Assembly: GCA_015178975.1 (NCBI GenBank)
Contig: WHVD01000147.1
Coordinates: 1 to 64,000, forward strand
Origin: Hysterangium stoloniferum
Lineage: Eukaryota; Basidiomycota; Agaricomycetes; Hysterangiales; Hysterangiaceae
Direction of reading: 5' to 3'
Length of the DNA stretch: 64,000 nucleotides
The notes under the pieces: generated by a model
Seen by the model: only the letters and a program-made list of their open reading frames with translations
Told to the model about the DNA's origin: nothing
Database searches by the model: none
Shown here: in pieces, positions 11,014 through 22,120 of the stretch
Numbering within the stretch: the stretch's first letter is position 1
Layout of the letters: every line of letters starts with the position of its first letter
Position numbers and translations under genes: made by a program

Positions 11014-12720
11014 TTGCATCGTGGGGCGTTCGAGAGGAAGAAGTGGCGCACCAGCCTCCTAGGCTGCCATTTCAAGATTTATACGGACCATCAAACACTG
11101 GAGTACTTCCAATCTCAGAAGGAGATGTCCCACCGACAAATGCATTGGTCTATGTATCTAGCAGATTTTGACTTTGAGATCATTTACATTCGAGGTGAAG
11201 AAAACTCTGTCACTGATGCCCTGTCTCGCATGCCTGATCCTGTGCCTTGGCTCACACATGATCCCCTCCCCAACTTCCTGCAGCAGGTGTCTTGAACATC
11301 ACCACACATGTGGACCTGCTGACAAGTATCTGGAATGGTTATAACATTGACAAATTCTGTAACAGCTTACCACAGGTACTGCTGCTGGCAGCATTGAAGG
11401 GGCATGACATGAGAATGGCATCCTCTATGTGGGCCACCATCTCATCATTCCCCGTGACACCTCAGTCTGTGAAACCCTTTACAACCTTGCCCATGACACA
11501 CTTGGCCATTTTGGGTTCAATAAGTCTTATGAAGCACTCCGTGACTCATACTACTGGCCAAATATCCATTGTTGATCTCAAGTGGGCCTACATACCTTCA
11601 TGCATGGAATCCCAGTGCAACAAGGACTGCACATCAAAACCTGCAGGCCCACTCCACCCCTTTCCTGTCCCAGATGATCATTTTGACAGTGTTGCCATTG
11701 ATTTCATTGGTCCACTGCCCGAAGAGGATGGAAAGATATGGTGATGACCATGACTAACACTCTGGGTGCTGACATACACCTCGCTGCCACACATTCCTCC
11801 TACTCTGCTGCTCAAATTGCCATCATCCTTTTTGAAGAATGGTACTGTGAAAACAGGCTAATGCTTCACCTCATTTCAGATCATGATGCACTCTTCACAT
11901 AGGAGCTATGGGATGCCCTGCATAAACTCACAGGGGTCAAACTGAAAATGTCAACATTTTACCACCCTCAGACTGACGGTGTGAGTGAATGGACCAACAA
12001 GACCTTCAATCAGGCCATCCATTACCATGTGGATATCAACCAAAAGGGCTGGGTCGCACAATTGCCTTGTGTACACTTTGTACTCATGAACACCATCAAT
12101 GCATCCACTGGCTTCTTTCTCCCCATTCCAGCTAAAAACTGGCCACTCCCCTTGCCTCATTCCTCCCCTGACTGCCCCACCCCCACATGCCTCCCCTGCC
12201 CACACATTGGCTTATGAGGTGATATGCCACCTTGAATTTGATGTCAAGGAGGTGCAAGATAGCCTTACCACCACGAAGATATGCCAGGCCTACCATGCCA
12301 ACCACCATTGTGCAGCAAAAACACCTTACAGGGTGGGTGACCTTGTCATGCTATGCTGTCAACCACACATCAATGCTGCAACTACAAGCGCAAAGGACAG
12401 AAATGGGTGGTGAAGTTTATGCCCTGTTTTGATGGTCCCTATGAAGTCACCCATACCTTCCTGGAAAAATCTGTTTACACCCTGCAACTCCCAACAACAC
12501 CACCTCCTACCCAGGTTTCCACTCCAGCCTCCTCAAACCATTCACTCCCAATAACCCCTTCCTTTTCCCCAACAGGGAACTGGTGCAACCCAGCATAGTT
12601 GTCACCAAAGATGGCACATAGGAAACCCTCATTGACAAGATTGTGGATGCACGTGCCCACGGGGCCTTCTTGTGCTCCGGCACTGCAAAATGGAGTCAGT
12701 GCCTACCCAAGTGCCAAGCA
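11014..12720 (+). pseudogene. Decayed Ty3/gypsy pol: RNase H, integrase, GPY module
   Basis: Pieces in order, spread over several frames: RNase H (IYTDHQTLEYFQSQKEMSHR, then DALSRMPD) at 11065-11250; integrase zinc-finger remnants (HDTLGHFGFNKSYEALRDSY) near 11490-11555; the catalytic core with SDHDALFT near 11880 and HPQTDGVSEWTNKTFNQ near 11960-12010; a GPY-type module (FDGPYEVTHTF) near 12430; then a weak chromodomain-like start (TKDGT, ETLIDKIVDARAHG) near 12610-12660. Several frameshifts and stops occur. No LTRs flank it, so it is a truncated old copy. It differs from elements A and X. Confidence 0.75.
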
Positions 12721-13496
12721 GGCATACAAAGTGCCAGGTGGGCTACACAGTGCTGGGTGGGCCTACATAAGTGCCAAAGTGCAGCTATGCACTGTAGGGT
12801 GCATACATGTCATTTTTAGTATTTTTCTCAAATTTCTAATAAATAAAAAATACTAAATAAATATTAAACAAATAGTATAAATAGTAGACCTGTACATACT
12901 CATTTCTTTAGTTTCAATCTCTTAGGAATGCCACTAAAACAAGTGTGATCTCCCCTGTCATTGAGCTGTCCCTCTCCACTTCATATTTCTATATTCTATC
13001 TTGTCTTTGGTAGCCTTGTTAGTGTTGCCCTAACATGTTGCACCCTCACACAAACTGTTAGGGTGCTCCAGTATTTCAAACAGAGTGGATAGTATGATAG
13101 GAATGAATATCAATGGCCAAATTACTATGAGTCATAAGGTAAGGGGTCATGGCTTGCCAAAGACACCTTTGAGGGTATTAGCACAAGAGTAATAGGACTG
13201 AGAACTGGAAGGGGGTAATATAAGTCAATATTTGAACTGGAGAACTGTAGCATACATGAAAAGAGCCTTATACTACAATGAGAAGGATGATTGGGGGCTG
13301 ATCAGAGAAGTGAGAGTAATGATGAGTTAAAAAGAAGTAGAGGAAGGAACAGGGATCCAAATGAGACTAAATACAATATAACAAAGTATTCTAAAAAGGT
13401 ATGAGATGGCAAATGGGATGTAAATGTGGAAATGGTGATGGTGGAGCAAATGAGATGGAGATAGGATGGAGATAGGAAAAAAGGCTAAGGGGCTAA
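12721..13496. other. No gene recognised; AT-rich spacer
   Basis: Contains an AATAAATA-rich patch near 12835-12880 and an 8-bp inverted pair CCCTAACA..TGTTAGGG near 13030-13070. No coding signal is seen. Confidence 0.4.
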
Positions 13497-13812
13497 TGTA
13501 AGCCTGGCCACCTTACCACATACATAATCACCAACCTCTCCCATCAACCACTCATTGTTCTGCCACTTGATTGTTAAGTAGCGCCTTTGTGCCTGATCAT
13601 GCGGTTCTTTGTTCCCCCGCCAAATTCACCTTGACTACATAAAAACCCATATCCTATAGTGATAGAATCAATCTTCTCTTCAACCATTAATCCTTGCCCC
13701 ACTCTTCCCTAGGGAACCTCGCACTCACCTTGTATCCTACTGATATTTAAAAATAAAGAAAACTTAGTCCTGTCCATGTTGACCGAGCGAGGCTGATACC
13801 AACAGCCTTACA
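13497..13812 (+). repeat. Solo LTR, family L3
   Basis: Begins TGTAAGCCTGGCC and ends CAGCCTTACA (TG..CA; 6-bp inverted ends TGTAAG/CTTACA), 316 bp. It is flanked by an exact 5-bp duplication GCTAA (13492-13496 and 13813-13817). Related pieces lie at 4684-5053, 40493-40732 and 53505-53584. The parent internal region is not in the window. Confidence 0.85.
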
Positions 13813-14183
13813 GCTAAGCTACAAAGAAACAAGTCTTGGGGACACCACGAGCAGTGATACTGTGAGTGGTGGTACTGATAGCAGGACACCAGAGGGTTAT
13901 GAGACTAAAACAGGTTGTGGGAGTCTGAAAATGACAGGGATTTTAACAATAGTAGTCCTTGTCCAGCTTTGGTTTTGTCCACCATGCAATCAATCTGAGT
14001 CTGAGTCTGAGTATGAGTCATGGTCTATTTGTCTACTGGGGTCACTAGTCTGGGTCCTGATACCCTTCCATTTTATCTTTCTAACAGCATTTTAGTCTGA
14101 CCATGTTATCATAAGGTGTTTTGTTCCACATTGGACTTCCATCTTCTCATGTGGCTGTGTTTGCACTTGAAAAGTCATATTGA
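13813..14183. other. No gene recognised
   Basis: Short open frames only; a small GAGTCT repeat lies near 13990-14010. Confidence 0.35.
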
Positions 14184-14699
14184 GGGCTTCTGCACATTCC
14201 AGCTTTCAATGGCATTCTATTATTCCTTGCATCACTTTACCACATCATTTGCCATCTCAGAGCATTTATCCTTTTTCTCTTGTCTTGTATTCATTTTCTT
14301 GCTCTCTTGTTCCATTTCCCCAATTTCCTTTGTTCTGTTAATATCAAACCTCCCAGACACCATGGATATTTTTCTCTAAGTTTATTTGTATTTTCCTTGC
14401 AGTGTAGGTAATCTCGCTCCATTACACAGTGCACATCAAGAACTGGAACTACCGTAGATGAGAACCCTTTGTGGTTTCAGATACACAAAATAATGAACTT
14501 CCTGGAAAAGTAGGGTAGGCAGGTGTCTCTCACACGTAAAACCAAATACCGTACAAGCTCAAGTGTTGGACCATGTTTATCCCACCCAAAAGGAGCTGTC
14601 AAGGAGGCCGACAAGAAAACCCAATGATCAAGGTATGAATGGTATGTAATTTAACATGATCCATCGACCGTCAAATGATCGAAGTCAAAGATAATTTCA
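14184..14699 (+). repeat. Segmental duplication copy 2, part 1
   Basis: Matches 5590-6105. It stops abruptly at TTTCA (14695-14699), where the copia element begins, and resumes with TTTCACGAC at 36859. Confidence 0.85.
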
Positions 14700-15003
14700 T
14701 GTTAGTAATCAAGTCTTCACATAAACCGAAATATGGATCCGATGATGAGTATATGCGCATATATGTGCATATATTGTAGTGCCATTAAGGGGGGGAGTAA
14801 CTCCTAATTATGAATTTCTCCTTAATGATGCAATTGACTAGAAACTTCAAGCATCAAAATTTCCCCTTTTCTATTCCCCTAATAACTCTCCTAAAATAAT
14901 TAGAAAGTAAATAAAAAGTCGTGATATTTTGCCATATACCTCAGTGAAGTTTACTCACTCACTGAGCTTTGAATTTTTCCGAATTCTTGTCTTCTACTCA
15001 ACA
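14700..15003 (+). repeat. 5' LTR of the copia element
   Basis: Begins TGTTAGTAATCAAG, ends CTACTCAACA, 304 bp. It matches the 3' LTR except that the latter carries an extra tandem copy of its end. Confidence 0.9.
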
Positions 15004-15016
15004 GGTTATGGGGCCC
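15004..15016 (+). other. Primer binding site of copia (half-tRNA iMet type)
   Basis: GGTTATGGGGCCC directly follows the LTR. It is complementary to the anticodon-arm region of initiator tRNA-Met (CATAACC), the kind of site used by Drosophila copia, which is primed by a 5' tRNA-iMet fragment. The ATG inside it (15008-15010) would read MGP then, after removal of one C, AIVTLEKLTDNGENW, so it is probably the original gag start. Confidence 0.55.
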
Positions 15017-15911
15017 CGCTATAGTCACACTCGAGAAACTCACCGATAATGGTGAAAATTGGATCACTTGGAAAAGCCAAATATTATCCATATTGGAATC
15101 AGGTGCACTGTTGAAACACATCGATGGAAGTGCACAACACCCCCCAGATCCTACGATATATGTCGCAGGAACTGTATTAACAAATGACCAGTTAGATATC
15201 AGGGACAAGCAAGAGGAACATTTGGATTGTTACCTTGCATGTGAAGGACGAGTCAAAGCTCAAATCTTTTTATCAGTCGGCCCATCTCTTATGCTCAGTC
15301 TTCAAAAACTTAGCACAGCAAGAGAAGTATGGGAGGCCGTTTGCCAGGAATTTGAGTCTAAACTGAAAATGGCCCAAGTTGATTTGCAGCCCAGAATGCG
15401 TGCTCTAAAATGCAAAGAAGGGGAAGATGTCCATTCCCACTTTGACACCCTGCTCGAAATGCATCAGCAATTAGCAGGCATGGGAATGAAGATAGAAGAT
15501 ACTGATTTCTTCAATATCATGTTGAGTTCACTCCCGGACTCTTATGACATCATGATGAATGCAGTAACGACTTATGCGACAGCTACTGGGACTATTCTAA
15601 CCCCAGCAAGCCTAATAACGATGATCAAAGCCGAATATGAGCGTAGAAAATCAAAGAAAGCCCCAAACTCAACTAATAACAACAATCAAGCCCTCCTAGT
15701 CATTACTAAAGGCCAGCGACGAAGTACAGGCCCTAATAGTAACTCCTGGAACTTGAGAAATACCTCCACAACTCAAAATCGAAATCTAACATGCTTCAAT
15801 CCGAATTGCAGATGGATCGGGCATGTCATAGCCGATTGTTGGGCCAAAGGTGGTGGTAAGGAGGGGCAAGGACCAAGATACATATATGTGTGCAAATTCA
15901 AGGCGCAATAG
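15008..15911 (+). pseudogene. Copia gag
   Basis: The frame is open from the LTR edge (IVTLEKLTDNGENWITWKSQ) through a UBN2-type gag region to a zinc knuckle CFNPNCRWIGHVIADC (C-x4-C-x4-H-x4-C) followed by WAKGGGKEGQGP near 15840-15870. The polyprotein then shifts to the frame starting at 15850, so a 1-base frameshift lies near 15870. The only in-frame ATGs are downstream of the natural start, which seems shifted by an extra C at 15011-15018. Gag forms the particle shell and binds RNA. The open length after ATG 15093 is 272 residues. Confidence 0.85.
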
Positions 15912-17500
15912 CACAAACCAAAGGGGATACAATGCAGGCAACAGCAGAAATGAAAACATTGCAAATGAAGAGTCATATGCATTCGCTAGCTCACTGAACA
16001 CGGGAATTTTAACAAATGACGAAACTAGCAGCAGTGGCACAAAGATTGTTGAAGTATGGGACTCTGGGGCCAATTCTCATATGTCCCCATATCTAAGCTT
16101 ATTCTCAAGCTTCAAAACAATAGACCCACCTTGGAAAATTCGCACCACTGATAAGACAGAGTTCTTGGCCACGGGAATTGGCAATATGCGCATACAAGTG
16201 CAAAATGGCAGCAAGCCTACTAACATCACATTACAAAATGTGTTGTACTCACCTGAACTAGCCTTTACTTTAGTGTCCATCACATGCTGCGATAAAAAGG
16301 GGTTCTCATGCACATTCAGCGATGGAAAATGCACCCTTCGAAATCCAGAAGGAGGTATATGCGGGCAAATTGATCAAATCAACGGTCTTTATCAAAGAAG
16401 CTATATTATCCACAAGACCAATAATCTACAAGATGAAGCTTGCACTATGATGACAATAAATGAACTGCATACACGTATGGGACACATAGCACCAGCTGCT
16501 GTGAAGCAAATGGTCGAAAATGGGGCAATTGAAGGAATAACACTAGACCACTCAAAGCCTATCAAATTTTGCGAAGCCTGTATCAAAGGGAAGATTACTC
16601 AGGAGCCAATCCCAAAAGTCCGAAAATCAGAACAAGCCAAATCTCAAGGCCAAAAGATACACACCGATGTGTGGGGGCCATCCAAAGTTCAAACCATCGG
16701 AGGTTGTAGATGGTATATATCATTTACTGATGATTTCACAAGGGAAACAAGAACCTACCTGATGAAAACAAAGGGAGAAGCATTCCAAGAATACAAGGCA
16801 TACGAGGCATTCCTAAATCATCAAAGGAACATTGTGATTAAGAAATTACAATCAGACAATGGAGGTGAATACACATCTAATGAGTTTAAAGACTATCTAT
16901 CCTCACGTGGAACCCTCCAACAATTAACTGTTCATGATACTCCCCAACAAAATGGTGTCGCAGAGAGACTAAATTGAACATTAGTCGAACACACCTGATC
17001 AATGCTCATCGCTGCCAATCTGCCCAAGTTCCTATGGGGTGAGTGCATACAGCATGCAGTATATCTAAAGAATAGAACAGCAACATCAGCTCTCAATGGA
17101 AAAACGCCATACGAGCTAGTTCACAACAAAAAGCCGAATCTAAGGGACTTACCGGAATGGGGAGAGAACTGTATATGTGAGGATGGAACCAGAGGGAGGT
17201 AAACTAGGACCCAAGGCAAAAGAGGGCCACTGGGTCGGGTATAGTTTTAACAGTGAAGGACATCGCATATATTGGCCAGAAAAACAAACTGTGACCGTAG
17301 AACGAAATGTGGCATTCCCCAAGCAAGCTGGGGTTCCTATACTCGTATCGGGAAGGGAGCTAGAACACAAAACATATGAAATCAAAAACAAGATACTTCC
17401 CCAAGTGCCTGCAGACATACCATTACCCGAATCACCTCAAGCTAGCATTCCGAATCTACCAGAAACCACAGAATCTTTACCTCAAGAGCAATTGAGATGA
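15850..17500 (+). pseudogene. Copia protease and integrase
   Basis: Protease motif VWDSGANSHM near 16055. GAG-pre-integrase segment (ELHTRMGHIAPAAVKQM, FCEACIKGK) near 16460-16590. Integrase core with HTDVWGP, LQSDNGGEY and TPQQNGVAERLN supplying Asp, Asp and Glu. Two in-frame TGA codons, 16975-16977 and 16996-16998, stand where related elements have Arg in NRT and HTR. A frameshift lies near 17165, after which the C-terminal region continues (KLGPKAKEGHWVGY, YWPEKQTVTVERNVAF). A third TGA at 17498-17500 lies before SSRTRFPSDY. Cleavage of the polyprotein and DNA integration are the family roles. Confidence 0.9.
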
Positions 17501-18417
17501 AGTTCAAGAACCAGATTTCCATCTGATTATATGCGCCATCTCAGGCAAGGGGAAGGTACTGCAGGTTCTAGTCAGATCGAATTCTCTCCAAGACTGCAAG
17601 TACCAGAAGAATTTGGAAAAGCTACATGCATTATATTAGAAGACAAAAACGGTTTTGATGAAGACTCAATTTTATGGGAGGACAGTCCAAGTGAGCCACC
17701 AATTATGGTCAATAAAAACATCTTGTATACAGACACATACAGCCCATCAGAGTGGATGGACTTTACAGACAGGATGGACAGTGAGAGATTGGAAATGATA
17801 GGGATGGTTGCAAACCTTCAGGAAGGAGTCCCAGTTACAGTGGAAGAAGCTATGAGAGGAGACGATTGGCCATTGTGGAAGCCGGCATTTTTAAAGGAGT
17901 TGAAGGCCTTACAAGATTTAGGCACCTGGGAACTCGTCGATAAACCCAAAGGAGTCAATATAGTCGGTTCTAAATGGACGTTAAGAATAAAATGTGATGC
18001 AAGTGGAAACATTACCACATACAAGGCACGACTCGTAGCCCAAGGCTTTACACAAGTATTCGGGACGGACTATGAAGAGACGTTTTCTCCTATTGTTCAT
18101 CTAGCTTCACTGAGGCTCATCACAGGCATAGCAGCCCAGAACAGCTGGCCTATAGAGCAAATGGATGTTAATAATGCATACTTGAATGCAAAGCTTACGG
18201 AAATAGTGTATATGCATCAACCACCAGGATTTCCTCAAGGTCCACCATCAAAAGTACTCAAATTGAAAAAGGCTCTGTATGGTTTAAAACAATCGGGTAG
18301 AGAATGGTACAAGCTACTCAGCAAGGTGATGAATCAAATGGGATTTACTTGCTCACTATCCGATTCAGCCATATTCTACAAACGAGTGGAACACAGTATT
18401 ATCATTATTGCAGTAGC
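17501..18417 (+). pseudogene. Copia reverse transcriptase, N-terminal part
   Basis: Conserved RVT_2 landmarks appear in order: WELVDKPKGVNIVGSKW, KARLVAQGFTQ, PIVHLASLRL, QMDVNNAYLNAKL, PPGFPQG, KALYGLKQSGREWY. The frame runs to IIIIAVA at 18417, where solo LTR X interrupts the catalytic motif. It resumes at 19236 with VDDLTITAN, so the active-site AVAVDD is split exactly at the target duplication GTAGC. Confidence 0.9.
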
Positions 18418-19235
18418 TGTTATGACCAAACAATCCCACTGGACTCTGGGCACTAACCCGTACACCCCCATGCCCTACACACACCAATTGTCTGTTTATA
18501 GGATTTCCCGCCTGGACTCCGTACATCAAGACTCATTATTTTCAACCTCATTACGACACATATCAGTTACCGGACTTCCCCCGGACTCCGTCTCTGTCTA
18601 TGTCCATCTTCATCCCACACATCAGTCACTGGACCCCACTCAGAATCCCGTCACCGCTCTAATTGAGCCCCATTCCCGTTTTAGTCAAATGACCTGTCAC
18701 GATTTAGGACTCCGCTCCCGCTCCATTTCCCATTATGGGTTATGCTTTGTCATGATTTGGACTCCGCTCCGTTCTGTCCCATTCCTAACACCAAACTTGG
18801 TGTTTATTATTCCTGTTTTATGTTTTGTTAGTTTCATTTCATCATTACTGGATTTGGGATGTCATTCACTCCACGGTCTATATAAACTGGCAGATGTTGT
18901 ACATACAATCCAGTCAGAAAATTAGCTTAGATTCCCCCCAGTAATCTAATCCATTTTCTGCTCTAAAATGTTGCTTGATTCACACCGCTCACACTAGTTG
19001 GAGCCCACGGGCTCCGGCACATCTATCTTTCTCAACTATCTCGACTCATGACCCACGACCTCTGACCTATGACCTACGACCCACAAACCCCACCTGGACT
19101 CCCCGGGATTCCCATCCACCTGTCTGAAATTGGACAACACGATCTAGTGAGGGCACAGCCTATAAGCTGAAGCCAAGTCCTACTGGATATCCCACAGGTT
19201 TCTCTGGAGACCCGCCCTGTGTGTGTATCCTAACA
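18418..19235 (+). repeat. Solo LTR, family X, inside copia reverse transcriptase
   Basis: TGTTATGACC to CCTAACA, 818 bp, flanked by exact GTAGC (18413-18417 and 19236-19240). Same family as the LTR at 1807-2630. A solo LTR arises by recombination between the two LTRs of a full element. Confidence 0.95.
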
Positions 19236-19764
19236 GTAGCCGTGGACGATCTCACCATCACTGCAAATACGAACGAAGGGATAATTCAAACAAAGGAGCA
19301 ATTCAAGTTGCATTTCAAAATGAAGGATATGGGTGAATTACAGTGGTTACTAAATATAGAGGTCAAATATGATATAAAAGCGCACACAATCTCATTCGGA
19401 CAAACCGCATATATCGACTTGATTATCAAATATTTCAATTTACAAGATGCAGTCCCAATCACACTGCCTATGGACCCCAAACCATTATTATCAAAAGAAC
19501 AATGTGCTACTACACCAAAAGAATGCAACAATATGAAGAACATTCCATATCGCGAAGCCATTGGTTCACTAATGTGGGCCACAATGGGCACCAGACCAGA
19601 TATTGCCTTCACAGTATCTATTTTATCTCAATTTATGGAGAATCCAGGACGAGTACATTGGGAAGCAACAAAAAGAGTACTAAAATATTTGAAGGGAACA
19701 TGAGACTTCAAATTAACATTGGGAAGAAATGAGAGTGGTATAATGGGGTATACAGATGCGGATT
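19236..19764 (+). pseudogene. Copia reverse transcriptase end and RNase H start
   Basis: Continues with VDDLTITANTNEG, LKYLKGT and, after an in-frame TGA at 19701-19703, DFKLTLGRN and GYTDAD. The latter carries the first catalytic Asp of RNase H. It is interrupted at 19765 by element Y1. Confidence 0.9.
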
Positions 19765-21059
19765 TGTAATGTATTCAGGGGATTCTCTTAGATAGCTCAA
19801 TATATGCTATAGTGTCACAGAGCTTCAACAATAAAACAAGCAAAGGTCCAGTAATTTAAATACTGATAGATTAATGAGCTGCACTATGAAGCTTAAACAG
19901 CTCAAATCAATGCTTATTTTGATTATTGAAAGGTTCAATAGAACTGTGTATGACTCTTTTAGCAAATACAAGAACTATTCCTTGAGAATAGGGGCTGGAA
20001 GCTGAATATATGCGCAGTAACTTGGCAGGGACTTGATATAAGAGCTTCGGATTCTTGTATGCTTATTTGTAACTATTAATAGTTATTTAACAAGGTGTTA
20101 AATAATTTATTAATAGAGAAAATAAATTGTATTGGATTATCTGAGTGCTTGTACTTGATTAATTCAATAAACTTAGGGCTGGGCCTTGAGTAATCTAGTA
20201 TTGGCAGGGATTTCAGTAAGGATACTTAGATACTCATTAGGTTTATTATCTAATTAATAAGCCTAAAGGGTAGCTGTGAGGCTGGGGAACTTAGATGATT
20301 AGCTAAGTCCAAGAGTTGCTGACAAAGATTCAAGATGCTGCAAGTGTAGGTGCTTGCAGTGAGTGTATCAGACTAAGGCTATTATTGTCCTTAGGATGAT
20401 GAGGTAAGCTTCTGTGCTGTACTGTAAAATATGTGTGAGATAGATTGGTTTTATTGGAAACTTGGCCCTCCTTATATACATTTTGACAACTCAATGATTA
20501 GCTAACTATTTAGTTTATGAGGTCATTAGTGAGATCATAATGACCTCATATTCTACTCATTATTTACCCTTTGTTTAACATGTGATTCCCTTCTCTGAGA
20601 CAAGGGTTCTAACCTCTTGCTTGAACAGGAAGGTTCAAGGCCGCGGTCCTGGGACGGAAGCAAACGATGAGTCGGCGGAATCTAATAATGACTCGGGTAG
20701 TCACGTTCGTGACTTGTGTGACTCGGGTAGTCACATTCGTGACCTTTGTGACATCCCGACACCGGAGGCTTATCTAATACGTCACATGACTCCAAAAATG
20801 CGCAAACTAGGCTGCAGCAAGGTGCCGAAAGGTAATAACTAAGTAAATAAAATATAAGTAATTAGTTAAAAATTATAATAAATTAACTAAGATATAATAG
20901 CATAATATGAGTCCATATATGCTATTATTTATGCGAAGTTAAAAGGAATAAGGCCTATTTTTCACAATAAACATAATAAAAATACAATAAATTTGAAAGA
21001 ATATTAAATAACCCACAGAAAACTAAGAGGATATTATGAGATGATGCTGATACATCACA
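19765..21059 (+). repeat. Long solo-LTR-like element Y1
   Basis: Begins TGTAATGTATTC, ends TACATCACA, 1295 bp, flanked by exact GGATT (19760-19764, 21060-21064). No conserved protein. It has a TATA region (CTCCTTATATACATTTT near 20468), and a GTGAC-rich segment near 20700-20755 with repeated GACTCGGGTAGTCAC units. A near-identical copy is Y2 (23296-24589), and Z (32374-34451) shares its start and TATA region. TG..CA ends with 5-bp duplications indicate a solo LTR of an unidentified retrotransposon. Confidence 0.8.
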
Positions 21060-21401
21060 GGATTGGGGACAACAACCAGATCGACATTTGTTGTCAGGCT
21101 ATTGTTTTCTATTAAATGGTGGAGCATTCTCTTGGAGTTCAAACAAACAAAGGCTCGTAACTTTATCTAGCACCAAAGCTGAATTCGTAGCAGCCACATA
21201 TGCCATCAAAGAGGCATGCTGGATTCGCAAATTCATGAACGAAGTATTTCATCCATTCACCAAATCAATCACACTCCATTGCGACAATCAAGCCACTATT
21301 ATCATATTGAAGAATAATAGATTTCAAGGACAAACAAAGCACATCGACATACAATACAAATTCATATATGAAATAGTGGAGAACAGCACAGTTACACTCA
21401 C
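21060..21401 (+). pseudogene. Copia RNase H middle part
   Basis: Resumes as DWGQQPDRHLLSGYCFLLNG, then GGAFSWSSNKQRLVTLSSTKAEFVA with the RNase H Glu. It continues to NSTVTLT, where gypsy A is inserted at 21402. Confidence 0.9.
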
Positions 21402-22043
21402 TGTGAAGGGTATGCATATATGCATGATTGGACAGTGGAATAATATACATATTATAGTACTTTATTATCTAGTTTCTATTCTTTTTCCTTAATTCTCTAT
21501 ATCTTTCGAGCATACCCGTATTTCTTAGTTCGAAGTCTTGTGTATACCTATGGGTGCTCTCGGCGCCAAAAGATAGACACTTTTTTACCCAGCAGACACC
21601 ACCTCGTAATGACCCAGACATCGAATAGCGAGAGGTGTCAAGGGTAACGTCTCAGCTACTTATAAAAGTAGCAACTACTTGCGTACTAGTAATCTTTGGA
21701 CTCGAACCACGAAGGTCGAGTCCCACTCTCAAGTCTTTGCGCTCGTCGACACTCTAGTCGATTCGCGCTGCTATATCTCTACCTCTGATATTCAGTCTTT
21801 CGCTGATTATCTTTCTTACTTCTAGCTACAAGTTGTACTGTAAAGGTCAACTCTCCTTTTCTCCGGTCCTTATCGTCACGAGCAACTGTACAGTTGCTCT
21901 TGTGACGTGTAGTGTGTCTCTTTACTAGTACTATCAGTCTAGTAATCTACAGTATTGTGCAGGACGTTCAATACTTAATAATCGTAGTTGAATAAATACT
22001 ATTCCTTGTACATCGAGCGGTCAGAATCTATCGACTCTTCACA
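21402..22043 (+). repeat. 5' LTR of gypsy A
   Basis: TGTGAAGGGTATGCATATAT to CGACTCTTCACA, 642 bp, the same length as the 3' LTR; the differences seen are mostly transitions. A TATAAAAG-like box (CTTATAAAAGTAGC) sits near 21658, and TGAATAAATAC near 21989 may serve as a poly(A) signal. Confidence 0.95.
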
Positions 22044-22044
22044 G

Positions 22045-22060
22045 TGGTGATCTGGGCCGG
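22045..22060 (+). other. Putative primer binding site of gypsy A
   Basis: TGGTGATCTGGGCCGG begins one base after the LTR. TGG at this place is usual for a tRNA 3'-end site, but I could not assign the tRNA. Confidence 0.4.
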
Positions 22061-22120
22061 ACAGTTCTTTTCCTACGAAGAAAGATCTTATTATTTGACT
22101 ACTAAGACCCGAACACGCAG

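Noticed and set aside
13030..13070. CCCTAA motif as a telomere remnant
   Set aside because: Only one unit with an inverted partner; no tandem array.
20582..20842. 86-residue ORF present in both Y1 and Y2
   Set aside because: It spans the GTGAC-rich repeat of an LTR-like element; conserved only because the copies are nearly identical, no recognisable domain.
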